Origin: Pseudomonas saponiphila | GTDB lineage: Bacteria; Pseudomonadota; Gammaproteobacteria; Pseudomonadales; Pseudomonadaceae | NCBI RefSeq assembly: GCF_900105185.1 | Contig: NZ_FNTJ01000001.1 | Span: 817,501 to 881,500, forward strand | Direction of reading: 5' to 3' | Length of the DNA stretch: 64,000 bases | Shown here: one piece after another, positions 57,112 to 64,000 of the stretch | Layout: each line of letters opens with the position of its first letter | Position numbering within the stretch: the first letter of the stretch is position 1 | Translations under genes and position numbers: made by a program | The notes under the pieces: model-generated | Told to the model about the DNA's origin: nothing | Databases searched by the model: none | Seen by the model: the letters and a program-made list of their open reading frames with translations, nothing else

Positions 57112-57921
57112 TCAGCGCCCGAGCATCTTCAGCCAGCGGGCCGGAGGCAGGCCGTAAGCCTGGCGGAACTGCCGGGTCATGTGGCTCTGGTCGGAAAAGC
57201 CGGCGATCAGCGCCGCCTGGGTCAGCGACTGGCCCTGGACCAGCAGGGCGCGGACCAGGTCCAGGCGGCGCATGCTCAGGTAGCGGTAGGGGCTGGTGCC
57301 GAACAGCAGGCGAAAGTCCCGGGACAGGCTCCAGCGGTCGCGCCCGCTGTGGGCTGCCAACTCGTCCAGGGTCAGGGTCCGGTCCAGGGCACTGTGGATG
57401 TATTCCCGGGCGCGTTCGGCGGCCACGTAGTCGAAGCTCTGCCGCGGCCGGGCGACGCCGGACGCGCCGTTCAGGGCGTGGGCCAGATCGAACAGGGCGT
57501 CTTCCTGCTCCAGCGGATCCAGGGGCCTGTCGACCCCGCGCAGCAAGGCGTCGGTGGCGGCAGACAGTCGGGGATCGTTGGACAGGCCGCCGGCAATGAA
57601 GGGCAGGGGCTGGCCACCGAGGATCTGCTGGATCAGCGCGGGTTCGACATACAGCATGCGGTAGTGGAAGCCGTCGTGGGTGCCGGCTTCGCCGTCGTGG
57701 GCTTCGTCGGGGTGCAGGACCATGGTCGCGCCGGGCAGGCTGTGGCGCCAGCCGCCGCGGTACTGGAAGCTCTGCACCCCGCGCAGGGTCCGGCCGATGG
57801 CGTAGGTATCGTGGCGGTGCATGTCATAGCCATGGCCGGCGAAATACGCCTCGATACGCTCCAGGCCCCGGGCGGATGGCGCACGGTGAACCCAATCGGT
57901 GACGGCGGTGGGCTTGGCCAT
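57112..57921 (-). CDS. AraC-family transcriptional regulator
   Basis: A 269-residue AraC regulator: an N-terminal cupin-like sensing domain ([20 protein letters not shown]) and C-terminal double HTH ([20 protein letters not shown] and [20 protein letters not shown]). It lies upstream of the cupin gene on the same strand and may regulate it or the LysE exporter gene. Confidence 0.9.
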   Translation of the reverse strand: MAKPTAVTDWVHRAPSARGLERIEAYFAGHGYDMHRHDTYAIGRTLRGVQSFQYRGGWRHSLPGATMVLHPDEAHDGEAGTHDGFHYRMLYVEPALIQQILGGQPLPFIAGGLSNDPRLSAATDALLRGVDRPLDPLEQEDALFDLAHALNGASGVARPRQSFDYVAAERAREYIHSALDRTLTLDELAAHSGRDRWSLSRDFRLLFGTSPYRYLSMRRLDLVRALLVQGQSLTQAALIAGFSDQSHMTRQFRQAYGLPPARWLKMLGR

Positions 57922-57994
57922 GAAGCAGTCCTGATGGATGAAATCTGGGGCGCTACGTTAACTCAGGGGCGCGCGAGCTGTCTTGTCCTCCGGT

Positions 57995-58333
57995 TCAGGC
58001 CGCGTCGGGGGCTGGGGCCTGCTTGCCCAGGTGGCCGAACTCGATGGGCGTCTTGATGTAGAACAGCGAAAAGTCCTCGGCCTGCAGGCGCTCGAACAGC
58101 CGTTGCGATTCGGCTTCGCTGATGGCCAGGCGAATTTCCAGGGGCTGGTCGGCCAGCTCGAAGAAGTGCGCCGAATGCAGGTGGCGGGAGTGCCCGAAGC
58201 CTTCGATGGCGGTGGACAGTGTGGCGCCGCGCAGGCCCATCTGCTGCGCCAGGTCGACCACCCAGTCGCCGAGCATCTTGCCGTGGTAGCGACGGTTCTG
58301 CTGGGTAAAGAAAATCACCAGATAGCCTTTCAT
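57995..58333 (-). CDS. DUF190-family protein
   Basis: A 112-residue PII-like DUF190 protein (MKGYLVIFFTQQNRRYHGKM, TLSTAIEGFGHSRHLHSAHF, PLEIRLAISEAESQRLFERL). Often near ion-channel-like CrcB genes elsewhere; no such gene is here. Start ATG 58333 has AGGAG upstream. It is divergent from the LysE gene. Confidence 0.85.
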   Translation of the reverse strand: MKGYLVIFFTQQNRRYHGKMLGDWVVDLAQQMGLRGATLSTAIEGFGHSRHLHSAHFFELADQPLEIRLAISEAESQRLFERLQAEDFSLFYIKTPIEFGHLGKQAPAPDAA

Positions 58334-58458
58334 GATTGCGCTCCTGCAGCGTGGCAGTGGGTTCCTTGAGCATAGTTGCCGGCTCATTCGACGGTTGCCT
58401 GAAGGATCGCCAGTGGAGTAGCGTCAGCCCCCAGCCCTCTTCATGGCAACCTGCGCTC

Positions 58459-59100
58459 ATGCATGCTTCCCACCTGATTTACGTCGCCCCTCTGCTCTCG
58501 CTGGCGCTGCTCTGGAGCGTGGCGGTGATCACCCCCGGACCGAACTTCTTCACCACCGCGCAGCTGGCGGCCGGCTGCTCACGGCGTCACGGCCTGCTGG
58601 CCGCCTTCGGGGTGGCCAGCGGCACCGTGCTATGGGGGCTGGCCGGGGGGCTGGGGATCAAGTCGCTGTTCAGCGCGGCGCCGGCGCTCTACGTGGTGTT
58701 CAAGGTCGCCGGTGGTTGCTACCTGATCTATCTGGGGCTCAAGCAGTTCAAGCGCAAACCGGCCCCGGGCACGGCAGATGCCGCGGTGACACGCGAAGGT
58801 TCGCGGAGCCTGTTCTCGGCCTACCGGTTGGGCTTGCTCGGCAACATGACCAACCCCAAATCGGCGCTGTTCGTGGCGACCATTTTCGCAACAGCGATGC
58901 CGGCGTCGCCGCCACCGCTGTTGCTGGGGCTGGCGGTGCTGACCATGGCTGGCCTGTCGTTGTCCTGGTATTGCAGCGTGGCGCTGTTTTTCGCCAGCAG
59001 CCGGGTGGCGGGCGTCTATGCCCGGGCCCGCCTGTGGCTGGATCGCTTCGCCGGTGGCTGCTACCTGCTGTTCGGCGGGCACCTGCTGGCCAATCGCTGA
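58459..59100 (+). CDS. LysE/RhtB-family amino-acid exporter
   Basis: A 213-residue, six-helix exporter of the LysE superfamily. The motif AVITPGPNFFTTAQLAAG is the family hallmark, and LGLLGNMTNPKSALFVATIF the second. Start ATG 58459 (MHASHLIYVAPL). The 125 bp to the DUF190 gene hold the promoter. Confidence 0.9.
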   Translation: MHASHLIYVAPLLSLALLWSVAVITPGPNFFTTAQLAAGCSRRHGLLAAFGVASGTVLWGLAGGLGIKSLFSAAPALYVVFKVAGGCYLIYLGLKQFKRKPAPGTADAAVTREGSRSLFSAYRLGLLGNMTNPKSALFVATIFATAMPASPPPLLLGLAVLTMAGLSLSWYCSVALFFASSRVAGVYARARLWLDRFAGGCYLLFGGHLLANR

Positions 59101-59174
59101 ACCCCGGTTTTTTGTGTTTGTGCCGATCTGATACTCAACAAGGACGACCCGTCCCCCCTCTCAGGAGACTGAAC

Positions 59175-59654
59175 ATGGCAGTGACTTTTCGCCCGGCGGT
59201 AGAGGCCGACATTGCGCGTATCTGCAGTTTCGTGGGCAACCCCGAAGAGCTGTTTTTCTTCTTTCCCGCTGCCACCTGGCCGCTGACCCACGACCAACTG
59301 CGCGACTCCATCGCCCGGCGTAGCGACTCGACGGTGATCGAGCAAGACGGGCAGGTGGTGGGTTTTGCCAATTTTTATCGCTGGGAAAATGGCGGCACTT
59401 GCACCATCGGCAACGTGATCGTCGACCCCGAAGTGCGCGGTGCCGGCCTGGGCGCCCAGTTGATCGGCCAGATGATCTCGATCGCCCGCAGCAAGCACCA
59501 GGCCAGCGAGGTGACCCTGTCCTGCTTCAACAGCAATGTGGCGGGGTTGCTGTTGTATCCGAAGCTGGGGTTTGTGCCGTTCGCCATCGAAGAGCGCAAG
59601 AACAAGGAACAGCAGCGGGTGGCGCTGATTCACCTGCGCTACAGCCCGAGCTGA
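59175..59654 (+). CDS. GNAT acetyltransferase
   Basis: A 159-residue GNAT. IVDPEVRGAGLGAQLIGQMI is acetyl-CoA motif A, and NSNVAGLLLYPKLGF is motif B. ATG 59175 has AGGAGACT upstream. The open frame extends far upstream into the LysE gene in another phase and is not coding there. Substrate unknown. Confidence 0.88.
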   Translation: MAVTFRPAVEADIARICSFVGNPEELFFFFPAATWPLTHDQLRDSIARRSDSTVIEQDGQVVGFANFYRWENGGTCTIGNVIVDPEVRGAGLGAQLIGQMISIARSKHQASEVTLSCFNSNVAGLLLYPKLGFVPFAIEERKNKEQQRVALIHLRYSPS

Positions 59655-59693
59655 AACCATGGGCCATCAGAGAACGTTCAATAGGAACCAGTC

Positions 59694-60788
59694 ATGAGCA
59701 AGTTGCGGGTCGGGATTATTTTTGGTGGTCGTTCGGCGGAACACGAAGTGTCGCTGCAGTCGGCACGCAATATCGTCGATGCCCTGGATCGCACGCGCTT
59801 CGAGCCGGTGCTGATTGGCATCGACAAGCAGGGGCACTGGCACCTCAACGACACCTCGAACTTTTTGATCAATCAGGAAAACCCGGCGCTGATCGCCCTC
59901 AACCAGTCCAACCGCGAGCTGGCGGTGGTGCCGGGCAAGGCCAGCCAGCAGTTGCTGGAAACCGGCAGCCAGGAGTTGCTGGGACATGTGGATGTGATCT
60001 TCCCGATTGTCCACGGCACCCTGGGTGAAGACGGTTGCCTGCAAGGCCTGTTGCGCATGGCCGACCTGCCTTTTGTCGGCTCCGACGTGCTGGGTTCGGC
60101 GGTGTGCATGGACAAGGACGTCAGCAAGCGTCTGTTGCGCGATGCCGGGCTGGCCGTGACCCCGTTCATTACCCTGACCCGGGCCAGCCGCAGCCGCTAC
60201 GGTTTTGCCCAGGCGCGGGAAGCGCTCGGCCTGCCGCTGTTCGTCAAACCGGCGAACCAGGGTTCTTCGGTGGGCGTGAGCAAGGTCGAGAACGAGGCCG
60301 ACTACGATGCCGCGGTGGAGCTGGCCCTGGGGTTCGATCACAAAGTGCTGGTGGAGTCGGCGGTGCGCGGGCGGGAAATCGAATGCGCGGTGCTGGGCAA
60401 TGACCAGCCAGTCGCCAGCGGCTGCGGCGAGATCGTGGTCAGCAACGGTTTCTATTCCTATGACAGCAAGTACATCGACGCAGAGGCGGCCCGGGTGCTG
60501 GTGCCGGCGGACATCAGCGTCGAGCACAGCGAACGCATTCGCGCCCTGGCCATCGAGGCGTTCCAGGTATTGGGCTGCTCCGGGCTGGCCCGGGTCGACG
60601 TGTTTCTCACCGACGACGGTGAAGTGCTGATCAATGAAATCAACTCGCTGCCCGGGTTCACCCGCATCAGCATGTATCCCAAGCTGTGGCAGGCCACCGG
60701 CATGCGCTACAGCGAGCTGGTGAGCCGCCTGATCGAGCTGGCGCTGGAGCGCCATGCCGAGCGGCAAGCTCTGAAAATCAACCGCTGA
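59694..60788 (+). CDS. ddlA: D-alanine--D-alanine ligase
   Basis: A 364-residue ATP-grasp ligase that makes the D-Ala-D-Ala end of peptidoglycan precursors. Family text: [72 protein letters not shown] and [20 protein letters not shown]. The length suits DdlA (about 364) rather than DdlB (about 306-320). It lies alone, not in the division cluster, so it is the second Ddl form. Confidence 0.95.
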   Translation: MSKLRVGIIFGGRSAEHEVSLQSARNIVDALDRTRFEPVLIGIDKQGHWHLNDTSNFLINQENPALIALNQSNRELAVVPGKASQQLLETGSQELLGHVDVIFPIVHGTLGEDGCLQGLLRMADLPFVGSDVLGSAVCMDKDVSKRLLRDAGLAVTPFITLTRASRSRYGFAQAREALGLPLFVKPANQGSSVGVSKVENEADYDAAVELALGFDHKVLVESAVRGREIECAVLGNDQPVASGCGEIVVSNGFYSYDSKYIDAEAARVLVPADISVEHSERIRALAIEAFQVLGCSGLARVDVFLTDDGEVLINEINSLPGFTRISMYPKLWQATGMRYSELVSRLIELALERHAERQALKINR

Positions 60789-60820
60789 AGCGGATCATCG
60801 TGTTTTCAAGGACGTGACGA

Positions 60821-61174
60821 ATGAGTTCGGCAACACAAGCCTCGGTCTACCTTTTTTCCTACGGCACCCTGCAGGACAAGGCTGTACAGCTGGCCAACTT
60901 CGGTCGTGAGTTGAGCGGCAGCAAGGACGCCATGCTCGGCTATGAACAGAACTGGGTGGAAATCACCGATCCCGAGGTACTGGCCGCCAGCGGCAAGACC
61001 CATCACCCGATCCTGCGCCCGGGGACGGCGGACAGCGCGCCGATTGCCGGCACGGTGTTTCAGATAACCCCCGAGGAGCTGGCAGCGGCCGACCGCTATG
61101 AAGTCGCCGACTACCAGCGGGTCAGCGTGACCCTGGCCTCCGGGATCCAGGCCTGGGTCTACGTCAGCGTCTGA
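60821..61174 (+). CDS. Gamma-glutamylcyclotransferase-like (AIG2) protein
   Basis: A 117-residue GGCT/AIG2-like fold protein: YLFSYGTLQDKAVQLANFGR holds the substrate-loop motif YGTL, and ITPEELAAADRYEVADYQRV the catalytic Glu region. It follows ddlA by 32 bp. Confidence 0.85.
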   Translation: MSSATQASVYLFSYGTLQDKAVQLANFGRELSGSKDAMLGYEQNWVEITDPEVLAASGKTHHPILRPGTADSAPIAGTVFQITPEELAAADRYEVADYQRVSVTLASGIQAWVYVSV

Positions 61175-61183
61175 GTTCCGGGG

Positions 61184-61765
61184 TCACTCCGGCGGCAGCA
61201 TCACCCCGATGCAAGCCAGCACCAGCACCACGGCCCCGAGTGCGCAGAGCACAAAGTTGAGCGGGGTGAAACGGGCGTTGCTGCGGCCTTCGGGGTCCCC
61301 GGCGGCGGCATTCAGGCCGCGCTGGCCCAGCCAGGTGACCCACGCCAGCACCGGCAGCAGCGCCAGGCTGGCGATGTCGATAAACGGGTAGCCCATGTGC
61401 TGGCGTGCCAGGCCATCCAGCACGGCATTGAGGATCACCCCGCCGACAAACAGGGTGGCCAGTTCGTCGTGCCGCCAGTCTTGGCTGTGGCCGTCGCGCT
61501 TGAGTATCGCGTCGGCTTCGCGGTACAGCGCATGAATGAAAAAAATCGAGAATAACGCCCGGGCCACCGGCCACAGTTCCTTGCCGCAGGCGTGCTTGAA
61601 CTGATGCCAGTTCTTGTAGGCCCAATACAGCTGGTAGATACCGAAGGTGAGGATGTACAGGGTCAGGAACTTGGCCTTGGACACCACATAGAACGGTTGT
61701 GGCGCTGTGTGCGCCGAAGGGGCGACCAGATCCGCCTGGGGCGGGGCGTAGAGATTGTCAGACAC
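61184..61765 (-). CDS. Inner-membrane hypothetical protein, 193 residues
   Basis: The start is GTG 61765 (VSDNLYAPPQADLVAP) with a strong GGAG site five bases upstream, better than the upstream ATG of the frame. About four membrane helices follow (FLTLYILTFGIYQLYWAYKN, and LCALGAVVLVLACIGVMLPP at the end). The N-terminus with LYAPPQADL is typical of a recurring pseudomonad membrane protein group of unknown role. Confidence 0.75.
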   Translation of the reverse strand: MSDNLYAPPQADLVAPSAHTAPQPFYVVSKAKFLTLYILTFGIYQLYWAYKNWHQFKHACGKELWPVARALFSIFFIHALYREADAILKRDGHSQDWRHDELATLFVGGVILNAVLDGLARQHMGYPFIDIASLALLPVLAWVTWLGQRGLNAAAGDPEGRSNARFTPLNFVLCALGAVVLVLACIGVMLPPE

Positions 61766-61861
61766 GGGCTCTCCTTGGGTTGGGTCTGAGACGGGAGGCA
61801 ACGTTAGCTCAGGTAGTAGGCCAAGAACCAGCACGCTCTTGGTGGCCGACGGGAGCCGGAT

Positions 61862-62317
61862 TCAGGCCCGGGGTGGATCTGCTGGCCGAACGTAGTGAAT
61901 ATCCCATTCACTTTCTCCCACCTGCACGAAACCCAGGCGTTGATAAAAACGATTCGAGTCACTGCCGCGCAACGCATCCAGGTGGATGGGCAATTGTTCC
62001 CTGGCGGAGCGTTCCAAAAGCGGCGCCAGGGCCTGGGCACCGATGCCCCGTCCCTGGAATGGCGGCGTGACGTACAGGTGTTGCAGCCGCAGATGATCCT
62101 CGCGTGATTCGCTCTGGATAAAGCCCACGGGCTGTCCGTCACTGAGGATGAATTGGCAACGTTCGGCCGCGAAGCTGGCGGCAAAACGCTCCCGGGCCCG
62201 CTGCGGATCGAAGCGCTCCAGGCGTTCAAGGCTTTCGCGCATGGCCGCAATGCGCATCTTGACCAGGGTTTCCAGGTCACTCAGAGAGGTCGGGAGTAGT
62301 GCAATGCCGAGGCTCAT
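61862..62317 (-). CDS. GNAT acetyltransferase
   Basis: A 151-residue GNAT. VTPPFQGRGIGAQALAPLL is motif A, and GSDSNRFYQRLGFVQVGE motif B. The start overlaps the stop of the PgeF-like gene by 4 nt, so the two are co-translated. Substrate unknown. Confidence 0.85.
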   Translation of the reverse strand: MSLGIALLPTSLSDLETLVKMRIAAMRESLERLERFDPQRARERFAASFAAERCQFILSDGQPVGFIQSESREDHLRLQHLYVTPPFQGRGIGAQALAPLLERSAREQLPIHLDALRGSDSNRFYQRLGFVQVGESEWDIHYVRPADPPRA

Positions 62318-63030
62318 GTCCGGCCGATCCAGGAGTACTGGAAGGCCTTGGCTTCACCTCGATGCACGCGTCGGCGATAGCTGGCCAGGGTCGGGGTCGA
62401 GCAGTAGGTGCACAGCTCGCTGATTTCGATCTGCTCGTCCTCGATGCCGGCGGCCTGCAGCAGGTACACCGCATAGCGGCTCAGGTCGAACCACAGGGAG
62501 TCGGCCTGGGTCGGCTGTGGCGGGGGAATCTGTGGGGGCAGTAGCGGGGCCGGCTGCTGGCGACTCCAGGGCGCTTGCGCAGCGGGCCACAGCGGATCTT
62601 GAGTGGCGGACAGGGTGTCGATGAAGTCGGCACTGACTTCATAGCAGCAGGGTTTGATCGACGGGCCGATGGCCACTCGCAATTGCCGTGGGGCGATGCC
62701 CTTGCTGGCAAAGTGTTGCAGCACATGGGCGATGATCCCGCCGTGCAGGCCTTTCCAGCCACCGTGTACCGCCGCCACCCAGGAGCCATCGTCGCTGCTG
62801 ATCAGCAACGGCAGGCAGTCGGCGGTGACCACCGCGATGGGCCGGCTGGAATGGGTGAGGACCGCATCGCCGCGAATGATCCCGCTGGGCAGGGTGGTGC
62901 TGGCGTGCACCACCTCGCCACTGTGGACCTGCGAGCAGAAGAACAGGTTGGCCGGCAGGGCAGCGCCAAGGGTCGAAAACTCATGACGGATGCCGGGTAT
63001 CTGGTTCAACACAGCTGCCTGGAAACTCAT
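62314..63030 (-). CDS. PgeF/YfiH-like laccase-domain protein
   Basis: A 238-residue multicopper-oxidoreductase-like (YfiH/DUF152) protein. Zinc/copper-site residues: His in FFCSQVHSGEVVHA, Cys in VVTADCLPLLI and His in AVHGGWKGLHGG. PgeF removes L-Ser-containing errors from peptidoglycan precursors, while older annotation says polyphenol oxidase. This is probably a paralogue since the housekeeping pgeF normally sits by rluD. Start ATG 63030. It carries a Pro/Gln-rich insert near 165-180. Confidence 0.85.
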   Translation of the reverse strand: MSFQAAVLNQIPGIRHEFSTLGAALPANLFFCSQVHSGEVVHASTTLPSGIIRGDAVLTHSSRPIAVVTADCLPLLISSDDGSWVAAVHGGWKGLHGGIIAHVLQHFASKGIAPRQLRVAIGPSIKPCCYEVSADFIDTLSATQDPLWPAAQAPWSRQQPAPLLPPQIPPPQPTQADSLWFDLSRYAVYLLQAAGIEDEQIEISELCTYCSTPTLASYRRRVHRGEAKAFQYSWIGRT

Positions 63031-63163
63031 CGGGCCTTCGCTCGGTAACCTGGGAATGGCTGCAGAGCATAGCGGTATCCGCAGCATTTTTGCTGACAGG
63101 CCGCGTTGCAAAGGCAGCTCCAGACCAGCGGTTGCCTGCGGCGCGGCGCACCTTGCGGAGGTT

Positions 63164-63976
63164 TCAGGCCTTGAGCGGGATGTACAGCTCCACCACGCTG
63201 TCCGGGTGCAGGGGCCCCAGGAAACGCTCGCCGGTGTATTCGAACTCTATGGCTTCGATTGGCATCAACCCGGCGGCCGGCAACCATTCGCTGTAGGCGG
63301 CGCGAAAGGTTTCCGGCAGGGTGGCCACGGCGCCGTGGTGTTCCACCCGGGCGTAGTGGCGAGCGGGAATCTCCAGCTCGACCATGCCGGGCACCAGGGG
63401 CGCGTCGGCGGCCACCGGCAAGCCGGCGACGTAGCGCCACTGGCCGTCTTCCAGGGGCTGGCAGATGCCGTAGGTGCCCACCGGTTCTGCCAGCCGCTGG
63501 ATTTCCTGTTCCCGGGGTTCAAAACGTTGCCAGAGCTCGGCGATGGAGCCCGGGTCATCCTGCTGCCAGGCCATGCCGATGATCCGTTGCGTGGCCAGGA
63601 ACACCTTCTGCGGTGTCTGCGGGGTAGGAATCTGGCGCTGCGGCTGGGCCAGGTAGCGTTGCAGGTGGCCGAGCACTTTCTGGCTGCGGGCAATCTCGCT
63701 TTCCAGCTGCCGGGCATGCTCCTGCAGCGACTGCTGCATGTGCAGCACGCTGTCCAGGCCGCCCTGGTCCGCCAGCGTGCGGATGTCTTCCAGGGACATG
63801 CCCAACTGCCGCAGCCAGACGATGCGGCCCAGGGTCACGATCTGTTCCGGGCTGTAGTAGCGATAGCCGTTGTCGCGGCCGGTGAGGGCCGGGGTGAACA
63901 GGCCGATGCTGTCGTAGTGGCGCAGGGTCTTGGTGGTGAGGCCGTGGCAGCGGGCCATTTGTCCGATGGTGAGCAT
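63164..63976 (-). CDS. MerR-family regulator with GyrI-like effector domain
   Basis: A 270-residue MerR regulator (BmrR-like). The HTH is MLTIGQMARCHGLTTKTLRH then YDSIGLFTPALTGRDNGYRY. A coiled coil (about 80-115) connects to a GyrI-like small-molecule-binding domain (about 120-270; VAGLPVAADAPLVPGMVELE). Typically activates efflux genes in response to drugs. Its targets may lie to the right of the window. Confidence 0.9.
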   Translation of the reverse strand: MLTIGQMARCHGLTTKTLRHYDSIGLFTPALTGRDNGYRYYSPEQIVTLGRIVWLRQLGMSLEDIRTLADQGGLDSVLHMQQSLQEHARQLESEIARSQKVLGHLQRYLAQPQRQIPTPQTPQKVFLATQRIIGMAWQQDDPGSIAELWQRFEPREQEIQRLAEPVGTYGICQPLEDGQWRYVAGLPVAADAPLVPGMVELEIPARHYARVEHHGAVATLPETFRAAYSEWLPAAGLMPIEAIEFEYTGERFLGPLHPDSVVELYIPLKA

Positions 63977-64000
63977 GGAGCGTCCTTGGTGTGGTTGGGC

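Overview
The window is from a Pseudomonas chromosome. The rRNA spacer, the high GC content, the short palindromic elements built on GTAGGAGCCGGCTTGCCGGCGA, and a set of typical pseudomonad genes (OprD-family porin, DUF2790 protein, MksBEF condensin, BphO/BphP) all fit. I infer the P. fluorescens group (P. protegens/P. chlororaphis side), but the species cannot be fixed from this window alone.

Layout. 1-4056: the end of an rRNA operon (16S 3' end, tRNA-Ile, tRNA-Ala, 23S, 5S, terminator). 4159-7724: a three-gene LetAB/Pqi-type operon for lipid transport between the two membranes, with two single-module PqiA proteins and a six-MCE-domain protein. 7881-12695: mksF-mksE-mksB condensin operon on the minus strand. 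12875-15290: holD-like gene, rimI, a small conserved gene and a beta-carbonic anhydrase. 15337-21831: a secreted protein of unknown function, a membrane J-domain protein paired with the Hsp70 HscC, and a Tat-exported phosphoesterase. 22026-27502: AtoE-type transporter, HhH protein, MocR regulator, a PanB paralogue and an MHS-type MFS transporter. 28301-31367: an LprI-like gene split by an apparently intact 2641-bp IS21-family element. 31599-39404: metal resistance (CDF exporter CzcD, response regulator CzcR without a kinase beside it, CzcC-CzcB-CzcA efflux pump), with an unrecorded 52-codon ORF between czcC and czcB. 39448-39933: an array of palindromic elements with an exact 92-bp period. 40055-46574: small secreted proteins, OprD-family porin, RidA protein, two tandem soluble PAS-PAS-MCP receptors (BdlA type) and a GNAT. 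46633-53504: LysR/SDR/flavin-reductase/MFS/EamA accessory metabolism and efflux genes. 53542-56387: the bphO-bphP red-light sensing operon. 56645-63976: cupin, AraC, DUF190, LysE, GNATs, D-Ala-D-Ala ligase, gamma-glutamylcyclotransferase-like protein, PgeF-like protein and a MerR regulator.

How the genes work together. Three groups form clear functional modules: the envelope lipid-transport operon, the MksBEF chromosome-organisation operon, and the czc metal-efflux cluster with its regulator. The BphO product (biliverdin) is the chromophore of BphP, and the two genes overlap by 4 nt. The J-domain protein and HscC form a dedicated chaperone pair. The rest is a mosaic of transporter/regulator pairs in divergent orientation, typical of soil pseudomonads.

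I found no prophage, CRISPR array, secondary-metabolite cluster or classical defence island. The most noteworthy signals are the small ORF with an HWCVHEWH motif inside the czc operon, the precisely datable IS21 disruption of the LprI-like gene, the 92-bp tandem array, the (AB)3 MCE protein with split PqiA partners, and the tandem BdlA-like receptors with a shared near-identical signalling segment.
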